From contig CAAAJI010000033.1 in the NCBI GenBank assembly GCA_900642245.1, forward strand, positions 1 through 51,686: 51,686 nucleotides of DNA. Reading direction: 5' to 3'. The notes under the pieces are model-generated. The model worked only from the letters and a program-made list of their open reading frames with translations, had not been told where the DNA came from and searched no databases. A program made the position numbers and the translations under genes. Positions 31,660-45,003 of this stretch are shown one piece after another. This stretch comes from Fragilaria radians (Eukaryota > Bacillariophyta > Fragilariophyceae > Fragilariales > Fragilariaceae). Numbering within the stretch: the stretch's first letter is position 1; every line of letters begins with the position of its first letter.

Positions 31660-32805
31660 TACAATGACCTTTTTCCGGAAGTGTTGTCAGTGAACAAGTA
31701 CCCAGTAACCGTAGAAGGTGTTGATTTCTTCTGAACTACGATTAGCCATTTTCACCGTCCTATATTATGACCAATTCCTTGCGTATAATATGAAAAACAT
31801 TATTTGTTCCTCCGAATAAATAATCCCGGATATTCTGGATTTGAGAGACCCAATCAAAAAGTCCAAATCCCGTATAAGTCACATCCAATTATTAACCGAA
31901 ATGCCAGGGTGGGATGATACTGTCAGAGATTTCACGATTATTATTCGGCATTTTTTCGTATTGTCATAGGCAATCCTTCGTTCCATGGATGAGTAAATTA
32001 AGAATGTCCTTCGGTAGGGAAACGTATTCTAATTGAGATTTCAAATACAGGAGATTCCCCCACCAAAAAATATAGGAACTCTACTCAATTCACTTTTCTT
32101 TTTCAAGTTTGGAGAGCCAAAAAGTGAATGCTTTTTCTATTATGAAAGATGGATATACATTGTAAAATGAAAAGAAGGAAACTGTAATAAAATTCCAGAA
32201 AGTTATTCCTATTAATTACAAGTTGTCTTTTGGTTATTGTTGACAACTAGAGAAAAGGAAAAACTGGAGAACAGCTCAAAAATCATACATACAAAAGAAT
32301 CCAATCCATTCTAGGAATCCTATATTTTGATGAATTATAGTTTACTTCCTGCAGAGAAGTCAAATTTATGGAAATGTAGGAGCCAAATGTCATGGCTACT
32401 ATTAAAAAAGGATGATACAAGTCAGGAAGAGATTAACATAAATGTCTTGCAGTTCTTTTGTTAATTTTGGTGTACATGGAACATAATTTTTCGTCATCCT
32501 GTATTCCCACACCCCTATTTTTCTGTTCAAGTCTTTTTTGGCCATGGATTAGATTGTACACACTTTTCATCTTATTCACTCTTGAATGAATCTAACTATT
32601 TTCTTGACTTTACCAACTCAATATGATGGTCTTAAAATATGTCATTTGCTGTCTGCTGTAGTTGCCATATACAAAAAGAAGATACTGATATCGTGTTAAA
32701 CGTGCGACTAAATTAAGCATAACATATGGTATAGTCATGGTTGTCGTCACGCGTACAATCTCTCTTTTCCTTCTAAGGCGTTGATTCTTTCTTTGATGCA
32801 CAAAA
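31660..32805. other. Intergenic region between the SET gene and the first MscS-like gene
   Basis: AT-rich, no supported gene or repeat. The SET gene promoter is expected next to 31660. The left edge of the MscS duplication lies near 32806. Confidence 0.4.
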
Positions 32806-32888
32806 GAATTTTCAGGAATCAAATTTCCAACAAATATTTGCAGGTAAATTGAATTGTTCTAGGGTTTCAACATGCTAATAACTTTTAC

Positions 32889-35800
32889 TTAATGGGGGCC
32901 TTGCTCCGGATCAACCGCTCCATAGGGTGGTGAGAACAAATTGGCAAGACCTCGGAGATCTTCCGATTGCGTACGACCTCTGCCGAGACTGCCGCGACTA
33001 GGGCTTGAAAAATTTTCATCCAAATGTTCATGGCCTTGCGAAGAAAAACCCAAGGATTGGGGATTATTCAAAGTTAAACTAACAGGTGTAGCCGGAGCAA
33101 CATATCGCATTCCTAGCTGTTTCTGAACCTCCAGACAGAAGCTAACAACAGCTGCTTTGCTCTCCAATACGACACCGACATGTTGCCACGAATCACGATG
33201 CTGAAGGACAATGACATACTCGATAAAACCCAAGTCAGCTTCAACACGTGTCGATCGAATCGCTGAGCAATTTAACCACTCTCGTGGTCGAGCTTTGATG
33301 AAGGATTCGACGGTAGTCTTGAACAGTTGAATTTTTGTATACGGCACATCAAATCCAAACTTAAGAGTAATGTACACGACTGCCTTGAGTGACCTTGCAG
33401 CATTCACAATTCGCGAGAGTGCCAACGAACTGTTTGAGATTGTGGCGACCTCATTGGTTGCTCCGAGTCGAACCGTTGTATAGTAAAGAGTGACGTCTTC
33501 AACAAACCAAGTGAATACTCCATCCATTCCTGGCGGTTCATTTGGATCGTTAATGGAAATGCGGTCACCAATATCATATGGCTTCCTCAAAAGTATAAAC
33601 ATGATACCCTGTTTGGAAACAATGTTAGAGTAAAAGAGTATCAAAAAAGTTCCTCAAGGGAAACCTTGGGAAACAAAACGTACCTCAAAGTATTTTGAAC
33701 TAGCGTTTCCAATCGCAAACGAAAATGCAAGAATTACACTCGAGAGTGACAAAAACAATGTAAGTGGATTCATTTCCCACGAGATTAAAACCCCACAAAA
33801 GAACATGAAATAAAAGGCAACATTAATGATTCTGTGAAACAAAGTGAACGAAGAAGTGAGAAATCATGAGATATCTTTAGATTCAATATCAGCACCCACG
33901 TTTCCCGTAGGAAACACGACTTACGCTTCAAACGCATAGTCGATACGACTGGAATTACGGATGGATGCTCGAAGTAATCTAAGGTCCTTATACACTCGAT
34001 CAATGGATCGGACAAAATCAACCAATGACAAGGTTCCATCACGATCAGGTCGGAAGATTTTTACCAATCCCTTCAGGGCCTTTTCATCAAGCTTGTCCGA
34101 TTCTTCGTCCATGGCTAAGACACTGATAGCTTCAAATTGCATAACGTCAGGAGATTGTGGTGTGTTGAGGACAAAGCAATTGAAAATCTCCTCTGATGAT
34201 TTGACACAATTTTCTCTCGAATCCGCAAGTCCAAATGCCTGCGAAAATGGATAGGATAAGTCCATAAAGGCAAGAGTTTGCTTAAACTGTAATACTCCCT
34301 GAACAGAAACTGCTCCCTAAGAATATTAATGGGTTGGATTTTTGTGGGTGAGAGAACCAATGCTGTCAGTAACGTTCTTGGAGCAAATCTTCTTGTTGGC
34401 AGAGACACTAACAACTTACCACTCGTTTTTCTTCTGGGGGCTCCTCCCAACTTTCCAGCATTTGAGCGATTCGAAATTTGTCGGCTGAACTTAATACTCG
34501 AGAGTATGCGGCACGATTACGTGAAGCACTTGGAATTGCTTTGGTGATTGTATCTGGGGGTAATTCGTAATCGACAAGAGTCGCATCTTCATCCTCTGGA
34601 TCGGCAGCGTTGGAGTCAACTTCAAACCCACGAAAGTCCCAATTGAAGACACTATCTCGCATGAGGGACGTTTTCTTTTCTGAATGGTGCTTTTGTTTGG
34701 CTTCCCACTCTAGTTGCCTAGCCAATCCCGCAACTTGACTTATAACGATCATTTTATGAATAACATTAGCTAGCTTTGAGCCATATGTAGCTAATGAAGA
34801 TTAGAGAGGGTGTATTTTTTGTGTCAGTTCGTCATAAACAAAAGTTGAATTTTACGCTCTTTAATCTGTTGTTACGTACCATATTGTCGTCCACCCAGGT
34901 AAAGCCCTAAAACAAATCGTTTGAAAGCAACAAGATTTCCTAGAATTAATCCAACGTAAAGGATTCGAAAGTTCCATATATTGGAAGTGACATTACCACT
35001 GGGATTTTTTTCATTGAACAAATCCACCCAAGTTTGATAGTAGCCCCAATGATGAGCGAATTGGGAATCTCCGGAAAGTAGGATTAAATTGTACAGAGCC
35101 CACCATGTAATCGTAAATGGCCATCCCTTGGATTGTACCACCACGAGGGTGATTAGAGGACCCAAAAGACTGGTCATTAGACGTGTTTTGAGAGCAATGA
35201 GTTCAATGATGATAACCTCGGTTGTTTTAGCGAGACTAAGGGTGATAATTTGACGCACGCATATAAAGAGGATGAACCAAGATATGGAAGGATAGGACTG
35301 CTTTTCGGGACTGTACCCGAATTGGACAGAAGGATTAGAAAAGGCATAAAATAGGAGAGCAGATACGCATGTTGCAGGGAAAATGAGGAAGAAGAATATG
35401 TGTTTCATGTACAAGAGTAGACTTGTTCTTTGATTCATGAGGAAATTAGCCGCAGTTCCGAAATCTTCTTGAATAATTTTTCTACTTTTCCGAAGCAAAC
35501 GCTCTCCTTTCTTGCTCTGTTTGCGAGTATTCTTGTTGGTGCTATTAGCTGAGGATGATTTATCATTGTCACTATTGCTGTCACCCTGTAGTAACGAAGC
35601 ATCATCACCGACAGCATTAACAGGAGGAATCTTTGTCTCTACTTCCCCTCCATTTGAGGTTTTTCCACCAATTTCTAAATCATGGTTATCTTTTTCATCG
35701 GGAGCATACATGACTACATCATCATTCTTTTTTGGATCACTAGAAGCGAAACCAATACCTGCTGTAGGTTTCGCATGAGCAACAGCAGTCGAATTCTTAC

Positions 35801-37496
35801 GAACAGTTGAACTAGGTGACGGGAAAACAAAATTAGTATCCACATTGTGGGTCCGACCACGATATAATAGGGCAGCATGATTGGCCAATGTATCGGACTG
35901 AGTTTTGGGAAGATCTACTGGGGTTGGATTCACCATGTAATTTTTATCGTGGACTCTTGTTGTATATACCCCGTCCTCATTCTGATTGTTATTGGATGTC
36001 GCATGATGATCCGTTTGCTGCTCATTGTGATGAATATTCCGCATAATGTTGCCAAGACTGTACAAAGTGGATTCAACGTCACCTTTAGGTAATGCGACAG
36101 TTGTGTTGCGCTGAAGCGTTGGTTTGTTGTTTCTTGGCTTATTTTTGTCAATTAATGACTCCACACTATCGTTACCTACAGACGATCTCAATCTATCTGA
36201 CTTTATTCTTAGTTCAGACGATCCAATCTTGTTTTCCGCTAAGGGAGGATGGGGCGAACCTTGTTTTGGAGCAGATGAAAAATCCCTGTTGCTGCTTGCT
36301 GGAACAAGTCTTGAAACACTTCCAGTATTAGTTTGTACTGGTGATGAAGATGACTTTGTGGAGCGATACGATGAGCTTGGATTCATGGTCTTTGGTGAAG
36401 ATGCTGTTGTTCCAACTTGTTCTTGTTGAGCAACAGCCAATGCTTGCCATTCCATGACAGCAGCATCCGTCATGTACGGCAAGATGTGACTACTTGTGGA
36501 TGGTCCGTGATTAATACGATCATTCTCCTCAAGAGCTTGAAGAATTGCAGTTTCTGCTTCTGTTTCCAAAGGATTAATTCTTTCTGTCCAAGCTAATTTT
36601 TCTTGAATGACTCTTTGATTATTTGTAATGTTTCGCTGAAGTAAAGGATGCATTTGTTGACGATTGGCCTGTGTAGGCGGAGGAGCTGCAGCAGAGTAAA
36701 GTGGAGGCGGTGGGGGAAGTATATTTTTATTGAAATCAGGGTTAAAAGATGCATTGTCTTGTACATTACGTTGCAAAGTGGGACTGGATTTGAATGACTG
36801 TCCATTAACTTGAGATTTCATCCAAGAAACCCCACGATGATGTCTTGGCTTAGGCATTTGCATCTCTGGCAAAGCATTTTCTTCATCAGCCATTACAATG
36901 GGCTCTGTTAATGCAGATATTTCACTTGTAGATACAGCACGTGGATGAAGATTAGGTGGAGGACGCTCTTCCTGCATGGTAGCATTTGTTGGAAAGGATT
37001 GATCAAGCTCATTTGACTTTGACAGAGTCAACAACTGAGTTGGTGGCTGAAAAACCGAGGTCCCTGTCATATCCAACGAAGCGTATTGTTGATGATTTGG
37101 AGGTCTTGGAGGTCGTCGACTGTTGTTAGCATTATGGATAATTGGATTTTGTGCATTGGATGGGGTTAGAGTAGGCGTATAGACAAGGTTTGTAATATCT
37201 TGCTCTTCCACACGAGGATTGTTGTTATGCTTCTGATCATGCGAGTAACTTTCGAATGGAGCACCTGCATCCAAGTTTTGGAAAGTATCGTCCATATCGC
37301 CTAATGGACTGGTCGTTTGATCTCGAACATTCGGCAAAAAGATGTTACTCTCCAATAATGGCCACGGCACTTCTGCTTCTGTAAATTCTTCGCCAATAAG
37401 GACACTACAGGAACTTATTTCCCGTATTGTACCATTGGTAGGTGGTGCTGGTAGATCAATTTCATCTCGTGAAGAAGAATCGTTCGGCAGGTCCAT
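32889..37496 (-). CDS. MscS-like mechanosensitive channel with EF-hand-like segment (paralogue A)
   Basis: Five exons: 37496-34880, 34790-34420, 34316-33925, 33831-33684 and 33608-32889, giving 1415 aa. All introns are GT-AG (89, 103, 93, 75 bp) and every join keeps frame. Residues 1-680 are a disordered, Ser/Asn/Pro-rich cytosolic region. Four membrane segments follow (about 690-870). Exon 2 is a cytosolic linker (YGSKLANVIHKM and onward). Exon 3 holds an EF-hand-like loop RPDRDGTLSLVD (about 1083-1095). Exon 4 is the pore-forming pair (NVAFYFMFFCGVL and FSFAIGNASSKYFE). Exon 5 opens KPYDIGDRI, the conserved start of the MscS beta-domain. The architecture resembles plant MSL10-type and fission yeast Msy1/Msy2 channels, which release ions on membrane tension; calcium control is inferred. 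Tandem duplicate of 40439-45003. Confidence 0.9.
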
Positions 37497-38087
37497 TGGT
37501 GGTCCTTTGTGAACTCACGAAACGAAAATGCGAAATTGGAGAATTGTCGTAACGCTCGGAAATTAAAACACATGGATACTCCGAGTTAAATCTCCATGTG
37601 AGACTTCTCTCGAATCTTAGTCACGGCGAAATTTGTTGCGTTACGATTTTTAACAATCGTGTGAAAAACAATGATCAAGTTGTAACTACAATAGGAATAG
37701 GAAATTCAATTTACTGATTCCTGTTTTCCAAACAATTTATGTTTAATTGTAATGGACATGATATGCCAGAGCATAGGTATTAAACTCAAAAATAACGCTA
37801 TTGCTTTGCTTTTCGCTCCATATATATAATCCATAAGTTAATGTTTTTATGCTACTTAACTTGTACGGGGATACACAAGCCCATAAACGAAATTGTCAAA
37901 TGTATAGATTTGCAAGACTGTGAAATATCATCATCAATTTCTTGTGGAATCCCTCGCATACAGGGCGTGCCAGTGCATCAGATACCTTGTTGATATTTAT
38001 TTTTTAAAATTCTTTGAACACATTTATTTTTAATTTTGTTTCTTTATATCTGCTTATGTAGTACCATTCAACAGGTAAAGGTTACGA
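37497..38087. other. Upstream region of MscS-like paralogue A
   Basis: The first 300 bp (to about 37800) are recognisably similar to 45004-45325 upstream of paralogue B (shared anchors: actccgag, caatcgtgtgaaa, atggacatgatatg). The promoter was therefore duplicated with the gene. Nothing coding seen. Confidence 0.5.
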
Positions 38088-38360
38088 TCAAAGTAGAAGA
38101 TATGAAAGAAGGTTAACTATTGTCACTTCTTGCACTAGCAACATGATTTCTGGAATGTTGATCCTATGGATTGGCTTAGAATCTCCAAAAGTTGTGGTAT
38201 CTTTACAGATGTGTGCTCCATATTCATCAGTGATATCTGCGATAGAAATTACACCTAGGTATAGGTGGCAGTAGTACAGAAGCTTGAATTCAAAGTTACT
38301 GAAGAGTAATTCCTTTGCTTTATTTGTGATAAACTTATCGTTATCATCTTGGAGTTGCAA
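38088..38360 (-). pseudogene. Duplicated ORF fragment of unknown family, copy 1
   Basis: 90-aa frame whose central 50 residues match 46994-46665 (shared: NFEFKLLYYC, YLGV-SIADITDE, KDTTTFGDS, IPEI). It is part of the unit duplicated with the channel gene. The matching block keeps its reading frame in both copies while the ends differ. No domain was recognised; it may be a gene remnant or a retroelement fragment. Confidence 0.4.
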
Positions 38361-38817
38361 GCGATATATATTTATTTTTGGTTACTTGTCATGCTTATTG
38401 CAGTCAATGGGCAAGTACCTTTATTTTATAAGCTGCCTTTATGAATTTACACTAGGACTTATTACTCTTTTTTATAATCTTTTGAATTGTATGTATATAT
38501 ATCCCTTTTCAAGAAGGAAATTATTAGTTCCCTTCTTTGATTTTTGATTGTACCTTCATTTGGAATCAATTGTGTGCAGATTATAAAACTAATTGTAGTT
38601 AAATGATACACCTTTTTCAAGATCATAGTTACACTTTATGACTCCATCACACATGCTAATTAAGGATCGTTATTTTCAGAATTAAGAAAAGAAGGTCTTC
38701 TTTCTTATTTCGTTTTTTCTCTTATAATTTTGTGAGAGTCTCTGCCTTTTTCTTGTATCAACTTTATCTCCTGAATTCTAGCCTACACATTCAGGCTAAG
38801 ACTGTTGGAAGATTAGA

Positions 38818-39521
38818 GCAAGACTCAATGCGAGTGAATACAAACAGGAGAACGGAGTGCGTTACATAGAAAAAGCGGCACTGGTAACAAATGACACAAC
38901 AATCCGCATCATGTAAGCACATGTGGTGGACGTACAGGGAGCTTTTCTAAATGGGAGATTCTCAGAGAATGAGGAACTATGTTTTAAAATTCTAGAAGGA
39001 TGTGAGGATTTGATGGATGCAACAAAAGGTATCAAGTGCTAAAACTCAACAGAATCATTTATGGGCTCAAGCAGGCGGCTAATGCATCCTGGAACGAATT
39101 ATTACATGCATTGACCAGAATAAAATTTACAAGAAACAATGCTGATCCATGTTTAAAGTATTGAGTTGAGAAAAATAAAATTGGAATTTTCCTTTCTTGG
39201 GTTGACAACTGTCATAGCTGGTGAAAAATAAGCAGTTATGGAAACTAAATAAGATCAAAAGAGTATTTTCAGTGCAATGAATTAGCATAGGAATATGTTG
39301 GATGTGCTCTAAAATACAACAATCAGCAAAATACATTGATAATGACTCAACCAATTTCGGGTAAGAGTATAAAGGATGAATCTATCAAAAAAGAAGTGAA
39401 ATTTGAAACACCTGCTGCTCCTGGAATTACTTTGAAATATATAGAGGACAACAACGAGATGGCAGATGAGGATTTGCTCTACGATAATCGGAGACAAGTG
39501 ATTAGAAACAATTACATCTAA
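38818..39521 (+). pseudogene. Ty1/copia reverse transcriptase fragment
   Basis: Translated across stops and frame changes, the + strand gives ARLNASEYKQENGVRYIEKA, then HVVDVQGAFLNGRFSENEEL and LNRIIYGLKQAANASWNELL with NADPCLKY. These are successive RVT_2 blocks, including the DV-GAFLNG and YGLKQA signatures. The later frame 39336-39521 contains ETPAAPGITL, which resembles the linker after the reverse transcriptase in diatom copia elements. The YxDD catalytic block is not intact. Dead fragment. Confidence 0.7.
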
Positions 39522-39829
39522 TTTTAGTAGTTCACATTTCTGATTAGTGTGTTAAATTACAAGTAACCTAGGTAAAATAGTGTGGAGATTTCTAACAAAG
39601 TCATCCTCTTCTTTGTGAGGTAAGTTCCTTGCCCCTGTGCTTGCATGCTATCCTACAATATGTTGTATAAGAATGCTGAGTTCACTCCAACAACGAAAAA
39701 AGAAAAGGTCCGTAAAGCAAAAGAAGATCAACAAAAAAACTATGTAAAGTGATTAATTGTACTATTTAGGAGACCATTTGTCAGGCCAAACAATCACATT
39801 AATTTTCCATCACGAGTCTTGACAGAAAA

Positions 39830-40226
39830 CTCGTGTTATCACTCCCCTCAGGATGAGTGACTGAACAGAATCAGAATCACGCCAAGCCCAGAAAATAATA
39901 GGCTTGCACAGTTCATACCCTTCACGTGAACTGCGTTGTTTAGACAATATATCAGCAGGATTGCTCTTTGATTCAATATGAACACTACAAACAATATCAC
40001 AAGCAACAGCTTAGCAAACAGTATGCCAAGATAAGGTATTGTGACGTTTCTTAAGTTGGTAGGAAGGGATCACAGAACTATTCACAACAGCCTTTTTATC
40101 ACAAAATAGATAAGAAGGATCAGCAATAGGTAATCCAAGATAACTCAAATCTTGACGGATTGACATAGCGTGTTCCACAGCAATACGTAAAGCAGAGAAA
40201 AACAGAGCCATAAGTTGAAGTTTCAA
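39830..40226 (-). pseudogene. Ty1/copia RNase H fragment, opposite strand
   Basis: The minus strand reads IAVEHAMSIRQDLSYLGLPI, then SYQLKKRHNTLSWHTVC and VCSVHIESKSNPADILSKQ after one stop. This is the C-terminal RNase H region of copia polyproteins (LKKRHN and NPAD-L-K are diagnostic). It converges with the reverse-transcriptase fragment at 38818-39521, so the two pieces are not one simple element. Confidence 0.7.
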
Positions 40227-40438
40227 CAGTACTCAATTTCTTTGAAAACCAAGACACAGGAGTTTTACACCAAATTGTTGCCTTTTAGACACAATGGTTT
40301 AAACGAGGTATTGTGAATCCAACAACAACAAAAATTTCAGGAATCAAATTTCAAACAAGTATTTGTATACAATTTTTATTGTTTAAGGGATTTCTAAATA
40401 AAAAAAGATGCAAATGGCTACAACTTTAAATGGGGGCC

Positions 40439-43400
40439 TTAAGTAGCCTCCACATCAACCACTCCATAGGGTGGTGGGAACATTTTGGCAAGACCTCGGA
40501 GATCTTCCGATTGTGTACGACCTCTGCTGACACTTCCGCAACCTGGGCTTGAAACATTGTCATGGCTCAGTGCAAGTAAACCCAATGATTGGGGATTATT
40601 CAAAGTTAAACTGACAGGTGTAGCCGGAGCAACATATCGCATTCCAAGCTGTTTCTGAACCTCCAGACAGAAGCTAACGACAACTGCTTTGCTCTCTAAT
40701 ATGGCATCGACATTTTGCCACGAATCACGATGCTGAAGGACAATGACATACTCGATAAAACCCAAGTCTGCTTCAACACGTGTCGATCGAATCGTTGAGC
40801 AATTTAACCACTCTCGTGGTCGAGCTTTGATGAAGGATTCGACGGTAGTCTTGAACAGTTGAATTTTTGTATACGGCACAATCAATCCAAACTTAAGAGT
40901 AATGTACACGACTGCCTTGAGTGACCTTGCAGCATTCACAATTCGCGAGAGTGCCAACGAACTGTTTGAGATTGTGGCGACCTCATTGGTTGCTCCGAGT
41001 CGAACCGTTGTATAGTAAAGAGTGACGTCTTCAACAAACCAAGTGAATACTCCATCCGAGCCTGGCGGTTCATTTGGATCGTTAATGGAAATGCGGTCAC
41101 CAATATCATATGGCTTCCTTAAAAGAATAAACAAGATACCCTGTTTGGAAACAAGGTTAGAGTAAAAGAGTATCAAAAAGGTTCCTCAAGGGAAATGATG
41201 GGAAACAAAACGTACCTCAAAGTATTTTGAACTAGCGTTTCCAATCGCAAACGAAAATGCTAGAATTACACTCGAGAGTGACAAAAACAATGTCAGCGGA
41301 TTTATTTCCCATGAGATTAAAACCCCACAAAAGAACATGAAATAAAAGGCAACATTAATGATTCTGTGAAACAAAGTGAACGAAGAAGTGAGAAATCATA
41401 AGATATCTTGGATCTGTATCCACGTTTCCCGAAGGGAACACGACTTACGCTTCAAATGCATAGTCGATACGACTGGAATTACGGATGGATGCTCGAAGTA
41501 ATCGAAGTTCCTTATACACTTGATCAATGGATCGGACAAAATCAACCAATGACAAGGTTCCATCACGATCAGGTCGGAAGATTTTTACCAAGCCCTTCAG
41601 GGCCTTTTCATCAAGCTTTTCCGATACTTCGTCCATGGCTAAGACACTGATAGCCTCAAATTGCATAACGTCAGGAGATTGTGGTGTGTTGAGGACAAAA
41701 CAATTGAAAATCTCCTCCGATGATTTGACACAATTTCCTCTTGAATCCGCAAGTCCAAATGCCTGCGAAAATGGATAGGATAAATCCATAAAGGCAAGAG
41801 TTTGCTTAAACTGTAGTACGCCCTTAACCGAAGCTGCTCCCTGGAGGGATCGACAGGTTGGATTTTTGTGTGAGAGAGAACCAATGCTGTCAGTAATGTT
41901 CTTAGAGCAATGCTCTCTGTAGGCAGAGAAACCAACCACTTCATCAACTTACCACTCGTTTTTCTTCTGGGGGCTCCTCCCAACTTTCCAGCATTTGAGA
42001 GATTCGAAATTTGTCGGCGGAACTTAATACTCGAGAGTATGCGGCATGATCATGTGAGGCACTTGGAATTGCTTTAGTTATTGCATCAGGGGGTATTTCG
42101 TAATCGACCTGCGTCCCATCTTCTTCTTCTAGATTGGCAGTTTTGGAGTCAACTTCAAACCCACGAAAATCCCAATTGAAGACACTATCTCGCATGAGGG
42201 ATGCCTTCTTTTCCGAATCATGCTTTTGTTTAGCTTCCCATTCTAGTTGTCTAGCCAATCCTGACACTTGACTTATAACAATCATTTTATGAATAACAAG
42301 AGCTAGCTTTGAGCCATATGTTGCTAATAAAGATTAGAGAGGGAATAAAAATTGAATTTTACGCTCTTTAATGTGTTGTTACGTACCGTATTGTCGTCCA
42401 CCCAGATAAAGCCCTAGTGCAAATCGTTTGTAGGCAAGAAGATTTCCTAGAATTAATCCAGCATAGAGGATTCGAAAGTTCCAAATGTTGGATGTGATAT
42501 TACCGCTGGGATTTTTTTCATTGAACAAATTCACCCAAGTTTGATAGTAGACCCAATGATGAGCGAATTGGGAATCTCCGGAAAGTAGGATTAAATTGTA
42601 CAAAGCCCACCAAGCTACGGTAAAAGGCCATCCCTTGGATTGTACCACCATTAGGGTGATTAGTGGACCCAAAAGGCTAGTCATAAGACGTGTTTTGAGA
42701 GCAATGAGTTCAATGATGATAACTTCGGTTGCCTTAGCGAGACTAAGGGTGATAATTTGACGCACGCATATAAAGAGGATGAACCAAGATATAGACGGAT
42801 GGGACTTTTTCTCAGGACTGTACCCGAAATGGACAGAAGGATTAGAAAAGGCATAAAATAGGAGAGCAGATACGCTAGTTGCAGGGAAAATGAGGAAGAA
42901 GGATATGTGCTTCACGTAAATGAGTAGACTTGTCTTTTGATTCATGAGGAAGTTTGTTGCCGTTCCTAAATCTTCTTGTATAATTTTTTTACTTTTCCGA
43001 AGCAAAATTTCTTGTCTCTTGTTCTGCTTGCGAATGCTATTGTTGGTGTGTTTATCCGGCGAGAATGATTCATCATTGTCATTGTTACTATTGCTATCAC
43101 CCTGTTGTAGAGAGGTATCATCACATACAGCTTTGACGTGGGGAATATTTGTCGCTGTACCAAATTCTAAATCATGTTTTTCTTTGTCGTCGGGATCATA
43201 TTTGACAGCATCATCATTCTTTTTTGGATCACTAGACATGACACTAGCACCTGCTTTAGTTTTCGTAGGAGGAGTAGCAGACGCACTCGTATCTATAGTT
43301 GTACCAGGTGATGAGGATACTATAACATGTTCCTTGTTTTGGCTCCGGCCACGATATAATAAGGCAGCATGATTGGCCAATGTATCGGACTGAGTTTTGG

Positions 43401-45003
43401 GAAGATCCACTGAAGTTGGAATTATCATGTATTTTTTATCGTTAAAGGAGGGGGTGTTTTCTGCAAGCATCCTGTCCTCATTCTGATTATTATTGGAAAT
43501 CGCAAGATGATCCGTTTGCTGTTCATTGTCATGAATATTCCGCATAATGTTGCTAAGACTGTACAAAGTGGATTCTACGTCACCTTTAGGTAATGCGACA
43601 TTTGCGTTGCGCGGAAGACTTGTTGCCTTGTTGTTTCTTGGCATATTTTGGTCGATTAATGACTCCTCAGGGCTATTTCCTACAGACGATCTCAATCTAT
43701 CTGACTGCATCCTTAGTTCAGTCGATCCTATCTTGTTTTCCGCTATGGAAGGATGAGGTGAATCTTGTTTTGTAGCAGTTCCAAAATCCTTTTTGCTATT
43801 TGTTGGACCTTGTCTTGAAACACTTCCAGTTGACGTTAATCCTGGTGATGAAGATGACTTTGCTGAGCGATACGGCGAGCTAAGATTTAGTGACTTGGGT
43901 GGAGATGTTTTTGTTCCAACTTGGTCTTGTTGAGTAACAGCCAATGCTTGCCATTCCATGACAGCAGCATCCGTCATGTGGGGCAAGATGTGACTACCTG
44001 TGGATGGTCCCTGATTATCACGATCACTCTCCTCAAGAGCTTGAAGAATTGCAGTTTCTGCTTCTGTTTCCAAAGGATTAATTCTTTCTGTCCAAGCTAA
44101 TTTTTCTTGAATGACTCTTTGATTATTTGTGATATTGCGCTGAATTGAAGAAAGAGTTTGTTGATCATGAGCAGGTGTAGGAGGAGGAACAGCAGCAGAG
44201 TAAAGTGATGGCGGTGGGGGAAGTATTTTTTTCTTGAAATCAGGAGTAAACGATGCATTGTCTTTCACATCGCATTGAATAGAAGGGCTGGATTTGATTG
44301 ACTGACTCCCAACCTGAGATTTCATCCAGGAAATCCCACGATGATGCCTTGGTTTAGACATTTTAATCTCTGACAATGCATTTTCTTCATCAGCCATTAC
44401 AATGGTCTCTGTCAAAGCAGATATTTCACTTGTAGATGCAGCACGTGGATGAAGATTGCGTGGAGAACGCTCCTCCGGAATGGTAACATTTGTCGGAAAG
44501 GATTGCTCAATTTCATTTGAATTTGAGAGAGTCAACACCTGAGGTGGTGATTGAATATCCGAGGTCCCTGATATATCTGACGAGGCGTATTGTTGATGAA
44601 TTGGAGGTCTTGGAGGCCGTCGGCTGTTGTTAGCATTATTTACAATGAGATTTTGTGCATTGGATGGGGTCAGAGTAGGTGTATAGACAATGTTTGTAAT
44701 ATTTTTCCCTTCCGCAAGAGGATTGAAGCTATTCTTCTGATCATGCGAATAACTTTCGATTGAAGCACCAACTTCCAAGTTTCGAAATTTACCATCCATA
44801 TCGCATAATGGACTTGTCGTTTGATCTCGAACATTGGGCAAAAAGATGCTACTCTCCAATACTGGCCAAGGCACTTCTGCTTCTGTATATGCTTCGCCAT
44901 GAAGGACACTACAGGAACTTATTTCCCGTATTGTACCATTGGTAGGTGCTGGTAGATCAATTTCATCTCTTGAAGAAGAAGAAGAAGAATTCGGAAGGTC
45001 CAT
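40439..45003 (-). CDS. MscS-like mechanosensitive channel with EF-hand-like segment (paralogue B)
   Basis: Five exons: 45003-42387, 42323-41953, 41840-41449, 41363-41216 and 41140-40439, giving 1409 aa. Introns are 63, 112, 85 and 75 bp. Exons 1-4 have exactly the same lengths as in paralogue A (2617, 371, 392, 148 bp) and the same phases; only the last exon is 18 bp shorter. Membrane segments, the RPDRDGTLSLVD loop, the pore pair and KPYDIGDRI are all conserved, while the disordered N-terminal region has diverged most by indels and substitutions that still sum to the same exon length. No frame damage is visible, so both copies appear functional. Function as for paralogue A. Confidence 0.9.

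Noticed and set aside
35512..36429. Several + strand frames of 70-100 aa across the MscS-like gene
   Set aside because: Antisense shadows of the long first exon; no independent motif and not conserved at the same places in the paralogue.
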